64,000 nucleotides of DNA from Mycolicibacterium duvalii (GTDB lineage: Bacteria; Actinomycetota; Actinomycetes; Mycobacteriales; Mycobacteriaceae): NCBI RefSeq assembly GCF_010726645.1, contig NZ_AP022563.1:2356001-2420000 (forward strand), written 5' to 3'. Below the pieces are notes generated by a model that ran no database searches, was not told the DNA's origin, and was given only the letters and a program-made list of their open reading frames with translations. The translations under genes and the position numbers were made by a program. Below, piece by piece: positions 17,818 through 26,601 of the stretch (positions are counted from its first letter, which is position 1; each line of letters opens with the position of its first letter).

Positions 17818-18858
17818 GTGTCGACGCTGACGAACCGCCAGATCCTGTTGCGCCGCCGGCCCCAGGGGCTGCTCGCGTCCGGCGACACCGAACTGGTCGC
17901 CGTGCCGGCCCCCGAACTCGCCGACGGCGAAGCGTTGGTGCGCACCACCTACGTAGGCATCGACGCCGCCGTGCGGACCTGGCTCGACGACCAGCCCGGC
18001 TACCTCCCCCCGGTCGGCCTCGGTGAGGTGATCCGCGCCGCGGGCATCGGCCAGGTGGTGCAATCGCGCTGTCCCGCCTACGCCGTCGGTGACATCGTCA
18101 CCACCCTGACCGGTTTCCAGGAGTACACCACCGTGCGTGACGACATCTTCACCACCCCGGTGGACGGACCGCCAGACCAGGTGGACCAGCGCGCGGTGAT
18201 GTCGATCTACGGACCGACCGGCGCCACCGCGTATTTCGGGATGACCGGCATCGGCCGTCCCCAACCGGGTGAGACGGTGGTGGTGTCGGCGGCGGCCGGC
18301 GCCACGGGCTCGGTGGCCGGCCAGATTGCCAGGATCGCGGGCGCCCGGGTGGTCGGTATCGCCGGCGGTGCCCGCAAGTGCCGAGCCGTGGTGGAGGACT
18401 TCGGTTTCGACGCGTGCATCGACTACCGCGGCGAGGATCTGCCCGCCGCGCTCAAGCAGCATTGCCCGCGCGGGGTGGATGTCTACTTCGACAACGTCGG
18501 TGGCCCGATCCTCAACGCGGTGCTCGGCCGGTTGGCGCCCAAGGCCCGGGTGGTGTTGTGCGGCGTGATCTCCAGCTATCTGACCGGGGACCATCCCGGA
18601 CCGTCGAACTACGTGAACCTGCTGTCCAAGACGGCTCTGATGCAGGGCTTCAACGCCCTGGACGAGTGGGGACGCTTCGACGAGGCGTTCGCCGACCTGC
18701 GACGCTGGCACGACGAGGGGCTGCTGGTGCACCGCGAGCACATCTTCGACGGCATCGAGTCCTGTGTCGAGGCTCTCAACGGGCTGTTCACCGGTGTCAA
18801 CATCGGCAAGACACTGGTCAAGCTCGCTGAGGCACAACCGCTTTCGGAGCTTGGTTGA
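17818..18858 (+). CDS. NADPH-dependent MDR oxidoreductase (alkenal/prostaglandin reductase type)
   Basis: 346 residues from a GTG at 17818; a GTG at 17791 is in frame and would overlap the DUF427 gene, so the start is not settled. The zinc-free MDR family is shown by TNRQILLRRRPQG, YGPTGATAYFGM, the nucleotide loop VVVSAAAGATGSVAGQIA and DVYFDNVGGPILNAVLGRL. Such enzymes reduce alpha,beta-unsaturated ketones and aldehydes with NADPH. The context of a catabolic island fits reduction of an enone intermediate, but the substrate is unknown. Confidence 0.87.
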   Translation: MSTLTNRQILLRRRPQGLLASGDTELVAVPAPELADGEALVRTTYVGIDAAVRTWLDDQPGYLPPVGLGEVIRAAGIGQVVQSRCPAYAVGDIVTTLTGFQEYTTVRDDIFTTPVDGPPDQVDQRAVMSIYGPTGATAYFGMTGIGRPQPGETVVVSAAAGATGSVAGQIARIAGARVVGIAGGARKCRAVVEDFGFDACIDYRGEDLPAALKQHCPRGVDVYFDNVGGPILNAVLGRLAPKARVVLCGVISSYLTGDHPGPSNYVNLLSKTALMQGFNALDEWGRFDEAFADLRRWHDEGLLVHREHIFDGIESCVEALNGLFTGVNIGKTLVKLAEAQPLSELG

Positions 18859-18875
18859 CGGGGAGAGCGGCCCAC

Positions 18876-18907
18876 CATGCGCGGCGGCGGCGAACCGCCC
18901 CCGCATG
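18876..18907. terminator. Hairpin between convergent MDR and LLM genes
   Basis: CATGCGCGGCGG (18876-18887) can pair with CCGCCCCCGCATG (18895-18907) with one bulge and a 7-base loop. It sits between the convergent stops at 18858 and 18921. Confidence 0.5.
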
Positions 18908-18920
18908 ACGGACTCCGTGT

Positions 18921-19841
18921 TCACTGCGCGGCGATGACCGTGGTCCCGAATTGTTCGATCGCCTCGAGCGTGTGGCTGAGACTGTCACCCGGGATGCCGA
19001 CCTGGATCCAGGTCACGCCCAGGTCTGCCAGGCGGGTGACGCCGGCCAGGAATGCGTCGGCGTTGAAGTCGTCGTCTCCCGGGTTGCCGCCGACGTCGTT
19101 GGTGATGGCGATGTCGATGTCGTGCGGGTCGCGCCCGGCGTCCTCGAGGCGGCGGCGCAGGTCCTCGACGCGGGTGGCGAGTTCGTCGTGGGAATCCAGC
19201 GCGGCGGTGCGCGCGGTCGCGGCCAGCGCCGCGGGGGCGCGGAACGGGCACCAGCCCTGGCCGTAACGAGCCACCCGGGCGCGTGCGGCGGCGGTGTTGC
19301 CGCCGATCCAGATCGGCGGATGCGGCGCGGCGAGCGGTCTGGGATGGGCGGTGATGCCGGTCGCGGAGAAGTGTCGGCCCTCGACGGTGAGGTCGTCGGT
19401 GGTCCAGATGTCGCGGATCACCTGCAGAGCCTCCTCGAAAAGCTCGGCCCGCTGGTCGAAATCGACCCCCAGCGCCAGAAATTCGCGCTTCAGATAGCCG
19501 ACGCCGACGGCGAGGGTGAAGCGACCGTCGGACATCAGGTCCAGCGTCGCGCCGGCCTTGGCGACGATGAACGGGTTGCGGTAGGGCAGCACCACGATGT
19601 TCGGGATCAGCCGCATCGTGGTGGTGTGTGCGGCAGCGAATCCCATCGCCACGAAAGGGTCGAGCGCGTCGTGGCCGCCGGCCTGCAGCCAGCGCTGTGT
19701 CGGCGCCGGGTGGTCGGTGAAGCCGAATCCGGCGAAGCCTGCCCGCTCGGCGGCCGCCGCCACGGTCGCGATGCCGGCCCCGGTGACGAGTTCCGGGTTG
19801 TACGGGTGACTGTGCATCGGATGGGTGATGGTGAATCTCAT
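18921..19841 (-). CDS. LLM-class F420-dependent oxidoreductase
   Basis: 306 residues. Luciferase-like barrel: MRFTITHPMHSHPYNPELVT at the N-terminus, the LDLMSDGRFTLAVGVGYLKREF motif and the PHPPIWIGGNTAAARARVARYG phosphate-binding segment. Probably F420H2-dependent. It is divergent from a second LLM gene (start about 19907), with only about 65 bases between them, and the two share little sequence beyond family motifs, so this looks like two different enzymes rather than a recent duplicate. Substrate unknown. Confidence 0.88.
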   Translation of the reverse strand: MRFTITHPMHSHPYNPELVTGAGIATVAAAAERAGFAGFGFTDHPAPTQRWLQAGGHDALDPFVAMGFAAAHTTTMRLIPNIVVLPYRNPFIVAKAGATLDLMSDGRFTLAVGVGYLKREFLALGVDFDQRAELFEEALQVIRDIWTTDDLTVEGRHFSATGITAHPRPLAAPHPPIWIGGNTAAARARVARYGQGWCPFRAPAALAATARTAALDSHDELATRVEDLRRRLEDAGRDPHDIDIAITNDVGGNPGDDDFNADAFLAGVTRLADLGVTWIQVGIPGDSLSHTLEAIEQFGTTVIAAQ

Positions 19842-19906
19842 GCCTGCGTGCTCCCTTGCACCCCGGTTTCAGAACTGGCTTCTTCAATTCCGAGAATGTC
19901 GTTACC

Positions 19907-20881
19907 ATGCAGGCGAGCGAAAGTACAGCGCAGCCCGGGCGGAGGAATGTGAAGCGGCCAGAGATCGGCGTCTACGTCCCGCAGATGGGTTTCTCCTTCG
20001 AGGAGGTCGCGCACCGCGCGCAGCGGTGCGAGGACCTCGGCATCGATTCGTTGTGGCTCTACGACCATCTCTACGGGCCCGGCATGCCCGACATTCCGTC
20101 GCTGGAAGCCTGGACGCTGGCCACCGCGCTGTTGAGCCGCACTCGGCGGCTTCGGGTGGGACACATGGTGTTGTGCAACCAGTTCCGCCATCCCGTCACG
20201 CTGGCGAAGATGGCCGCGACGCTGGATCAGATCTGCGGTGGGCGGCTGTCGCTGGGGCTGGGCAGTGGTTCGATCGCCGACGAGCACCAGCGGGCGGGCC
20301 TGCCGTGGGGCACGTTCGCGGAGCGCTCCGCCCAGCTCGCCGAGACGCTGCAGATCCTGCATCAGGCGTTCGCCGACGAGCACATCGACTTTCGCGGCGA
20401 GCACTTCACCGTCACCGACATGCCGGTCAAACCCGGACCGGTGCAGCGCCCGCGCCCGCCGATCGTGATCGGCGGGGCCGGCGAGAAGTTCACGCTGCCG
20501 CTGGTGGCGCGCTACGCCGACGTGTGGAATGTGCCGACCTATGCGCTGGGCGAGATCGAGCAGAAGATCGCCGCGCTGCGGTCCGCCTGCGAACAGATCG
20601 GCCGCGACCCGGACTCCATCGTGATGTCGATCGAGGCGGTCATGGCGCTCGCGCCCGACGATGCGGCCCTTCCGCAGGTGCGCAGCCTGGCCGAAAAGCG
20701 CTTTGGCGGACCGGGGTTCGGCCTGCACGACACCGAGCTGATCGGGACACCCGGCCAGGTGGCCGACCGGCTGGCCGGGCTGGTCGCAATGGGTTTCGCG
20801 CAGCTGGTGTTGTTCACCCACGATAGGGCCTCAGACCAAACCTTGGAGTTGCTGGCCGGTGAGGTCATCCCGCACCTCTAG
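19907..20881 (+). CDS. LLM-class F420-dependent oxidoreductase
   Basis: 324 residues from ATG 19907; a GTG at 19949 is an alternative but GGAGGA ends only two bases before it. The protein shows KRPEIGVYVPQMGFSFEEVAHRAQRCEDLGIDSLW, LDQICGGRLSLGLGSGSIADEHQRAG and PPIVIGGAGEKFTLPLVARYADVWN, the standard LLM barrel elements. In this family a substrate-binding barrel with F420 or FMN performs hydride transfer or monooxygenation. It ends overlapping the acyl-CoA dehydrogenase gene by four bases (convergent). Confidence 0.88.
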   Translation: MQASESTAQPGRRNVKRPEIGVYVPQMGFSFEEVAHRAQRCEDLGIDSLWLYDHLYGPGMPDIPSLEAWTLATALLSRTRRLRVGHMVLCNQFRHPVTLAKMAATLDQICGGRLSLGLGSGSIADEHQRAGLPWGTFAERSAQLAETLQILHQAFADEHIDFRGEHFTVTDMPVKPGPVQRPRPPIVIGGAGEKFTLPLVARYADVWNVPTYALGEIEQKIAALRSACEQIGRDPDSIVMSIEAVMALAPDDAALPQVRSLAEKRFGGPGFGLHDTELIGTPGQVADRLAGLVAMGFAQLVLFTHDRASDQTLELLAGEVIPHL

Positions 20882-22029
20882 GGGCGTTTCGGCGCCGCGT
20901 AGACGGGACGCCCCAGGCCCAGCGCATGCTGGGCGATCATGTTGCGGAACACTTCCAGGGTGCCGCCGTAGATGCCGGTGGGGCCGGCCAACCGGAACAG
21001 GTACTCGGCGCGCAACCCGTCCGGCACCGCCGCCGCCACGCCCCCGATATCCATCAGATCACCGGTGATGTCGCGCAGCGTCTGGGCGATCGCCACCCGG
21101 CCGAACATGCCCGGGCTGCTCAACGCCGCTTCCAGACGCGCGATGCCACGCCCCAGGCGATAGCCGACCGCGCCGTCGGCAAGGCGGCCATCCGATGGCA
21201 CCTCCCCGGCGACCCGATCGATCTCCTCGGCGAGCAGCAGCGCGTGTTCGGTCATGGTGGCCAGCTTCTGCAGCCCGCCGTCGTCCCGCTCGACGGTGCC
21301 GTGTTCGACGTTGAGCGCCTCGCGCAGCACCGCCCAGCCGCCGTTGACCGGACCGATCCGGTAGCGGTCCTCGACGCGGACATCGCTGTAGTAGGTGATG
21401 TTGGTGCGGTCGCCGTCGACGGTGCGCAACGGCTGGATCTCCACCCCGGGCGCGTCGAGAGGCACCAGGAACATGGTCAGGCTCTGGTGCTTGTGCGCCT
21501 GCGGATCGGTGTTGGTGATCAGGAACACGAAGTGGGCGTTGTGCGCATTCGACGTGAACATCTTCGCGCCGTTGATGATCCAGCCCGATCCGTCCCGGAC
21601 GGCTCGAGTCCTGCAAGTGGCCACATCCGATCCGCCCTCGGGTTCGGTGTAGCCAAGACACAGCCGGTAGTGCCCGGACAGCACCCGGGGCAGGATCTCG
21701 TCCCTGAGGTCATCGGAGCCGAAGCGGTCGACCGCGCTGGCCACCATCGCGGTGGTGCCCCAGTGAAACCACGGCGTGTGCGCGCGCCCGATCTCGAGTT
21801 CGAAGATGCGGCGCTGGACCGGGGTGAACCCACCGTCGGACTCCGGGCGGAAATCCCGTTCCAGATACCCCGCGGCGCCCAGCGCCAGATGGACCTCCTC
21901 GGCGAAGTTCTCTCCGCTGCGCCGGTCCCTGGCGATGACGTCCTCGGTCACCACCGCGGCCAGGAACGCGCGCAGCTCCTGCGCAAAGACGCGATCCTGT
22001 TCTGCGAGCTCCACCGTCGCGAAGTTCAT
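20878..22029 (-). CDS. Acyl-CoA dehydrogenase (FadE type)
   Basis: 383 residues from ATG 22029. FAD-dependent alpha,beta-dehydrogenation of an acyl-CoA. Recognised by the YTEPEGGSDVATCRTRA motif in the middle domain, the RDGSGWIINGAKMFTSNAHNAHF segment and the C-terminal IYGGTLEVFRNMIAQHALGL block. The usual catalytic Glu site is not clearly placed by eye, and ring-substrate FadE enzymes of steroid pathways often form heteromeric pairs, but no partner lies next to it. It shares a divergent gap with the SRPBCC gene, which holds module copy 3. Confidence 0.9.
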   Translation of the reverse strand: MNFATVELAEQDRVFAQELRAFLAAVVTEDVIARDRRSGENFAEEVHLALGAAGYLERDFRPESDGGFTPVQRRIFELEIGRAHTPWFHWGTTAMVASAVDRFGSDDLRDEILPRVLSGHYRLCLGYTEPEGGSDVATCRTRAVRDGSGWIINGAKMFTSNAHNAHFVFLITNTDPQAHKHQSLTMFLVPLDAPGVEIQPLRTVDGDRTNITYYSDVRVEDRYRIGPVNGGWAVLREALNVEHGTVERDDGGLQKLATMTEHALLLAEEIDRVAGEVPSDGRLADGAVGYRLGRGIARLEAALSSPGMFGRVAIAQTLRDITGDLMDIGGVAAAVPDGLRAEYLFRLAGPTGIYGGTLEVFRNMIAQHALGLGRPVYAAPKRP

Positions 22030-22074
22030 CTCGCGTCGCCCCTTCCCGCGCGGCCGTGACCTGCACCCCGAAGC

Positions 22075-22102
22075 GTGACACCACAAGCCGATTTTGTAAA
22101 GT
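22075..22102 (+). promoter_or_regulatory. Island promoter/operator module, copy 3
   Basis: GTGACA (22075-22080), 16 bases, TAAAGT (22097-22102) in the context TTTTGTAAAGTG. It lies in the divergent gap between the acyl-CoA dehydrogenase and SRPBCC genes and points toward SRPBCC, giving a leader of about 40 bases. Confidence 0.6.
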
Positions 22103-22148
22103 GTGCGGACGGTCCGCGGCGGCGGTGGACCCTGGGGATCGGAGCATC

Positions 22149-22637
22149 GTGGGAATCGTGACGACGACATCGGAGACCGCGTTCACGCAGACGCCCGAAC
22201 AGATCTACGACTTCGTGACCAACCCGGCCAACTGGCCCAAGACCTATCCGGGCAGCGCGCATGTCGGCAAGGTGCCCGACAAGATGCCGCTGGTGGTCGG
22301 TGACACCTGGACCGAGACCGGCCCGGACGGCAACCGCGTCTTCACCTGGCATCTCGCGATCGCGATGCGCCCGCGGCTGTGGGTGTTCAACTCGGTCGGC
22401 AACCTCGGGCATGACGCCGACGGCAGCGGTGGGATGCCGGGCCGGATCACCGTGAAATACGCGTTCACTCAGCCCGGGCAGGACGTGACGCTGTTCAGCC
22501 GGACGATGACCGTCGAGGCGTACCGGGAGTCACCGCTGCCCGACGGCTTCTTCCGGATCGTCAACCCGGCCAACATCGACGCGTACCACCGCGCCGTCGC
22601 CCGCGAGCTGGCGGCTCAGCCCGGCAGCAGCGCCTGA
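22149..22637 (+). CDS. SRPBCC (START/Bet v1-like) protein
   Basis: 162 residues from a GTG at 22149; a second GTG three codons later (22158) is possible. The N-terminal TTTSETAFTQTPEQIYDFVTNPANWPKTYPG is the standard opening of polyketide cyclase/SRPBCC folds, which enclose a hydrophobic cavity for lipids, steroids or aromatics. The C-terminal helix (ANIDAYHRAVARELAAQ) fits. It could bind or chaperone the pathway's hydrophobic substrate, but that is inference. The 3' end overlaps the esterase gene by 22 bases on the opposite strand. Confidence 0.82.
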   Translation: MGIVTTTSETAFTQTPEQIYDFVTNPANWPKTYPGSAHVGKVPDKMPLVVGDTWTETGPDGNRVFTWHLAIAMRPRLWVFNSVGNLGHDADGSGGMPGRITVKYAFTQPGQDVTLFSRTMTVEAYRESPLPDGFFRIVNPANIDAYHRAVARELAAQPGSSA

Positions 22638-23551
22638 CGCAGCACCGCGGCCTGCCACTCGAACAGCCGGGTGCTGACCTCCCAATCGGGCAGCAGCGAG
22701 TCGAATCCGTGACAGGTGCCGCCGAACACGTGCAGCTGCGTGGTCACGCCGGACTGCATCAGTCGCCGTGCGTAGTCGATCGCCTCGTCGCGCAACGGGT
22801 CGAGTTCCGAACAGGTGATCATCGTCGCCGGCAGAGCAGCGAGGTCGTCGGATCGCGCCGGGACCGACGCGCTGCCCGGGACGCGGTCGCCGAGATAGTG
22901 CAGCCACATCCAGCGCACGGCGTCGGCGTCGAACCCCGGCGTGGTGGTGAACTCGTGCTTCGACGGGGTGTCCCGGTCATCGAGCACCGGCTGGTGCAGC
23001 AGGGTGTACCCGACCGTCGGCAGCAGCCCGGCGGCGGACCGCTGCGCCAGCCCCGCCGCCAGCGCACCGCCCGCGCTGCTGCCGGCCACCGCGACCGCGG
23101 CGGCGTCGACTCCGAGCTCGAGCGCGCTGCCCACCACCCACTCGAGGATGAACGCGGCGTCGTCGATCGCCGCGGGGAACGGGTGCTCGGGCGCCAGCCG
23201 GTACTCCAGGGAGAACACGGTGACCCGTGCGCGCCGGGCCAGCTCGACGCACTGGCGATGGTCGGTGTCGAGGTTGCCGAGCACGAAAGCGCCCGAGTGG
23301 CAGTAGATCACGGCCGGGGAGGGTGGTGGCCCGCCGCGGTAGATCCGAACCGCGATGCGGTGGCCGTGCGGGGCGAGGATCTCACGTTGTTCGACCTCGA
23401 TGCCGACGGTGTCGGTGCTGATTGCGGCTTCGGCGCGGCGCTGATTCAAGCTGTCGCGCACCGCGCCGAGCACCGGCGGCGACAGGTCGGTGCGGGCCGC
23501 GGCCAAGTGCCGCAGTGCCGGGTCCAGTCGTTCGACGGAATCGCGCGTCAT
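22616..23551 (-). CDS. HSL-family alpha/beta hydrolase (esterase/lactonase candidate)
   Basis: 311 residues. Nucleophile elbow GSSAGGALAAGLA and the SLEYRLAPEHPFPAAIDDA block place it in the hormone-sensitive-lipase family; acid (SELDPLRDEA) and His (GTCHGFDSLLPDWE) follow in order. The oxyanion motif, usually HGGG, reads HSGAF here (IYCHSGAFVLGN). It is the last gene of the seven-gene run, seven bases after the Baeyer-Villiger monooxygenase, so the natural guess is hydrolysis of the ester or lactone that enzyme makes. No signal peptide, so cytosolic. Confidence 0.88.
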   Translation of the reverse strand: MTRDSVERLDPALRHLAAARTDLSPPVLGAVRDSLNQRRAEAAISTDTVGIEVEQREILAPHGHRIAVRIYRGGPPPSPAVIYCHSGAFVLGNLDTDHRQCVELARRARVTVFSLEYRLAPEHPFPAAIDDAAFILEWVVGSALELGVDAAAVAVAGSSAGGALAAGLAQRSAAGLLPTVGYTLLHQPVLDDRDTPSKHEFTTTPGFDADAVRWMWLHYLGDRVPGSASVPARSDDLAALPATMITCSELDPLRDEAIDYARRLMQSGVTTQLHVFGGTCHGFDSLLPDWEVSTRLFEWQAAVLRQALLPG

Positions 23552-23558
23552 GGCTGCC

Positions 23559-25079
23559 TCACCGCCGCGCCGCGCCTTGGACGCCCACTTCGATGACCGG
23601 GCGGGTCGGGGGTGGCGCGAAGGTGTAGTCGCCGGGGCGGAAGAACCGTGTTCTGGTCCAGAAATCCCGCGCGCTGCGCGGCCACTGGGTGACCACTCGG
23701 CCGTTGGCGGCGCGGAAGTAATTGCTGCAGCGGGTCAGCCACACGGTGCCCTGCATCCACCGGTCGATCTTGTCGAGGTAGCGGGTGGTCACCTCCGGGC
23801 GTACCTCGATGTAGGTTCTGTTCCTGCGCCGTAGGTGTTTGAGCGCCCGCACGATGTAGTGCGCCTGGGCCTCGAGAATGAAGATCACGCTGTTGGAGCC
23901 GACATTGGTGTTCGGCCCGTAGAGCATGAAGAAGTTCGGGTATCCCGGCACGGTCATGCCGAGGTAGGCGAACGCGCCGTCCTGCCAGGTGGTTCGCAGC
24001 GACGCACCCCCGGCGCCGACGACGTCTATCTGGCCCAGGTAGTCGGCGGCGGCGTACCCGGTCGCACACAGCACCACGTCCACGTCGAGCTCGGTGCCGT
24101 CCTCGGTGACCAGCGATCGTGACCTCAGTGCCCTTGCGGCGCTGGAGATCACCTCCACGTGGGGCGCGGCCAACGTCTGCAGGTAGTCGGTGGCGAAGAC
24201 CAGGCGCTTGCATCCCAACGGGTGGTCCGGGGTGAGCCGCTGCCGCAAGCCCTCGTCCGGGATCGCCCTGTCCAGCGCGTTGAGCGCGATGTTGCGGAAC
24301 TCCTGGGTTTTGTCGCTGCCGTTCTCGATCACCGAGATGTTGGATTCGCTGCGCAGCCACAGCCGGGTCCGGTAGAACTTCTTCGCCAGCGGCACGTGCG
24401 CGAACAGCCACTTCTCGCGCTCGGTGTAGGCCCGGTCGGGTTTGGGCAGCACCCAGGTCGGCGAGCGCTGCACCGAGTAGACCCGTTCGGCGAGTTTGGC
24501 CACCTCCGGTACCAATTGGGCGGCCGTGGATCCGGTGCCCAGCACCGCCACTCGCGCACCGCGCAGGTCGACCGAGTGATCCCAGCGCGCAGTGTGCATG
24601 ATGGTGCCGGTGAACGGCTCTTCCTCGATCAGCCTCGGCATCACCGGTTGGGTGAACATGCCGACGGCCGACACCACCACGTCGAAGGTGTAGCGCCGGC
24701 CGTCTCTGGTGTTCAGCTGCCAGGTCCGGCCGGCCTCGTCCCACTGCGCCGACACGATCTCGGTGTCGAGCACAAGATGGGAGCCCAGCCGGTACCGCTG
24801 CGCGCACCGCTCGAAGTAGTCGAGGATCTCCCGCTGGCCCGACCACAGACGCGACCATCCGGGGTTGAGGTCGAAAGAGTAAGAGTAGAGATGGGATTTC
24901 ACATCGCAGGCCAACCCCGGGTAGGTGTTGATCCGCCATGTGCCACCGACGCCGTCTTCCCGGTCGAAGATCGTGAAGTCGTCGAATCCCGCCTTGCGCA
25001 AGAAGATCCCCAGCGCCAGGCCGCCCGGCCCGGCGCCGATGATACCGACTGAAAGCCCTTTCGCCATAGGAATTCTCAT
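23559..25079 (-). CDS. Type I Baeyer-Villiger flavin monooxygenase
   Basis: 506 residues from ATG 25079, which overlaps the upstream SDR stop as ATGA; ATG 25067 is an alternative. Two Rossmann motifs are present: GIIGAGPGGLALG for FAD near residue 12 and VLGTGSTAAQL for NADPH. Between them is FTGTIMHTARWD, an exact match to the Baeyer-Villiger fingerprint FxGxxxHxxxW(P/D), which separates BVMOs from N-hydroxylating monooxygenases. It should insert oxygen next to a ketone carbonyl to give an ester or lactone. P450 and dehydrogenases upstream would make the ketone; the esterase directly downstream would open the product. Confidence 0.93.
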   Translation of the reverse strand: MRIPMAKGLSVGIIGAGPGGLALGIFLRKAGFDDFTIFDREDGVGGTWRINTYPGLACDVKSHLYSYSFDLNPGWSRLWSGQREILDYFERCAQRYRLGSHLVLDTEIVSAQWDEAGRTWQLNTRDGRRYTFDVVVSAVGMFTQPVMPRLIEEEPFTGTIMHTARWDHSVDLRGARVAVLGTGSTAAQLVPEVAKLAERVYSVQRSPTWVLPKPDRAYTEREKWLFAHVPLAKKFYRTRLWLRSESNISVIENGSDKTQEFRNIALNALDRAIPDEGLRQRLTPDHPLGCKRLVFATDYLQTLAAPHVEVISSAARALRSRSLVTEDGTELDVDVVLCATGYAAADYLGQIDVVGAGGASLRTTWQDGAFAYLGMTVPGYPNFFMLYGPNTNVGSNSVIFILEAQAHYIVRALKHLRRRNRTYIEVRPEVTTRYLDKIDRWMQGTVWLTRCSNYFRAANGRVVTQWPRSARDFWTRTRFFRPGDYTFAPPPTRPVIEVGVQGAARR

Positions 25080-25810
25080 CCAATCTGCAGCGACTGCCCA
25101 CCGTCGACGATGAGCTCGGAACCGGTGATGAACGACGCCTGATCGGAGACCAGGAACGCGACGGCGTCGGCGATCTCGTTCGCCGTGCCGATGCGACCGA
25201 GCAACGCGTGCCGAGCCAGCCTGCTCTGGGTCGCCGGATCGAGCATCGGCGTCTCTACCGGGCCGGGTAGCACGGCGTTGACCCGGATCCCATCGGCCGC
25301 GAGTTCGGCCGCCGCCACCTGGGTGAGGCCGCGCAGCGCCCATTTCGAGGATCCGTAGGCACTGTGGTTCGGGAACGGACGCAGAGCGCCGGTGCTGCAG
25401 GTGTTCACGATCGACGCCCCGTCGGTGTGGCGCAACTGGGGCAACACGGCCTGGATCCCGAGGAACGGTCCGAGACAGTTGACCCGCCAGCTTCCTTCGA
25501 ATCCGGCGGCGGTCTCGTCGGCCAGCGACGCCCTGTGCAGCACGCCGGCGTTGTTGACCAGCGCCGAGAGCCCGCCGAACGTCTCGACGACGGCGGCGAC
25601 CGCGGACTGCCACTGCGGAGCCGAGGTCACGTCGAGCGGGATGCCCACGACCGACGAAGATTTCAGCCGGCGCACCGTCGCGGTCAACTCATCGGCCAGC
25701 ACGTCACACGCCGCGACCCGGAAACCGTCGGCGAGCAGCCGTTCGGCGATCGCCGCACCTTGTCCGCGGGCAGCGCCGGTGACCAGCGCGACGCGCCCGG
25801 CGGCCGTCAC
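25076..25810 (-). CDS. Short-chain dehydrogenase/reductase
   Basis: 244 residues, GTG start at 25810 overlapping the aldolase stop (GTGA). SDR elements: VALVTGAARGQGAAIAE, LVNNAGVLHRAS, the Ser in IVNTCSTGALRP, YGSSK (Tyr and Lys), and the C-terminal ITGSELIVDGGQSLQIG. Unlike the SDR at 13459-14292 it lacks the mycofactocin-type insertion, so ordinary NAD(P) exchange is expected. It probably oxidises a secondary alcohol to the ketone used by the neighbouring BVMO. Confidence 0.92.
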   Translation of the reverse strand: MTAAGRVALVTGAARGQGAAIAERLLADGFRVAACDVLADELTATVRRLKSSSVVGIPLDVTSAPQWQSAVAAVVETFGGLSALVNNAGVLHRASLADETAAGFEGSWRVNCLGPFLGIQAVLPQLRHTDGASIVNTCSTGALRPFPNHSAYGSSKWALRGLTQVAAAELAADGIRVNAVLPGPVETPMLDPATQSRLARHALLGRIGTANEIADAVAFLVSDQASFITGSELIVDGGQSLQIG

Positions 25811-26601
25811 CGATACCCCTTCGGCGAACCGGCATCCGGCCGCGACGTGTCGCCGCGGGCCTCGTCGAGGTGTGCGGTGATGCCCCGGCGCAGCGCCTGC
25901 GATTCCGACGCCAGGGTCACCATGTGAAAGCCTGCTTGCGCCATCATGTTCCCCGCTCCGCCGGCGCCGGCGTGGATGCCGGCGACCAATCCGGCCGCCG
26001 TTGCGCGCCCGGCCACGTCGACGATGGCGTCCCGGATCTGCGGTTGAGACAACGCGCCGACAGGTGGGTGCCCCATCGAGATCGCCAGATCGGCGGGCCC
26101 GACGTAGATGCCCGTCAGTCCCGGCACCGCGCAGATGTCGTCGATCGCCGCGAGCCCCGCCGCGGTCTCCACCATCGCGAACACCGACACCCGGGATGCC
26201 AGCTCACCGGGGTCTAGCCCGAGATCGGCACGCAGCGGCCCGAAGCTGCGCACACCGGCGGGTGGATAGACCGTCGCCGCCACCGCGGCCGCGGCCTGCT
26301 CGGCGGATTCCACCATCGCGATGATCACGCCGTCGGCCCCCGCGTCCAGCACCCTGCCGATCGGCGCCGCGTCGGCGCCGGGCAGCCGCACCACCGTCGC
26401 GATCGGTACCCGCTCGAGCCGTCGCAGCATCCGCGCCACGTCGGCGTCGCTGAGATAACCATGCTGAACGTCGAATCCGACGTAGTCGTAGCCGGCGGCC
26501 GCGAACTCCTCTGGGGCGGTCTCGGTCGGCCCGACGACCCACCCACCCCACACCTGCTCCCGGGTTCGCAACGCGTGCTGCAGCCTGCTGGTCGCGGCCA
26601 T
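25807..26601 (-). CDS. HpcH/HpaI-family class II aldolase
   Basis: 264 residues. A TIM-barrel with the family motifs YDYVGFDVQHGYLSD (general base His next to Gln), the metal-binding Glu in VFAMVETAAGLAAIDD and the Asp in IYVGPADLAISMG. Members cleave 2-keto-3-deoxy or 4-hydroxy-2-oxo acids to pyruvate and an aldehyde, using a divalent metal. It overlaps the ADH gene by one base (TGATG) upstream and the SDR by four bases downstream, so it is tightly coupled to redox steps. Its product aldehyde could go to the aldehyde dehydrogenase at 35310, which is inference. Confidence 0.9.
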   Translation of the reverse strand: MAATSRLQHALRTREQVWGGWVVGPTETAPEEFAAAGYDYVGFDVQHGYLSDADVARMLRRLERVPIATVVRLPGADAAPIGRVLDAGADGVIIAMVESAEQAAAAVAATVYPPAGVRSFGPLRADLGLDPGELASRVSVFAMVETAAGLAAIDDICAVPGLTGIYVGPADLAISMGHPPVGALSQPQIRDAIVDVAGRATAAGLVAGIHAGAGGAGNMMAQAGFHMVTLASESQALRRGITAHLDEARGDTSRPDAGSPKGYR

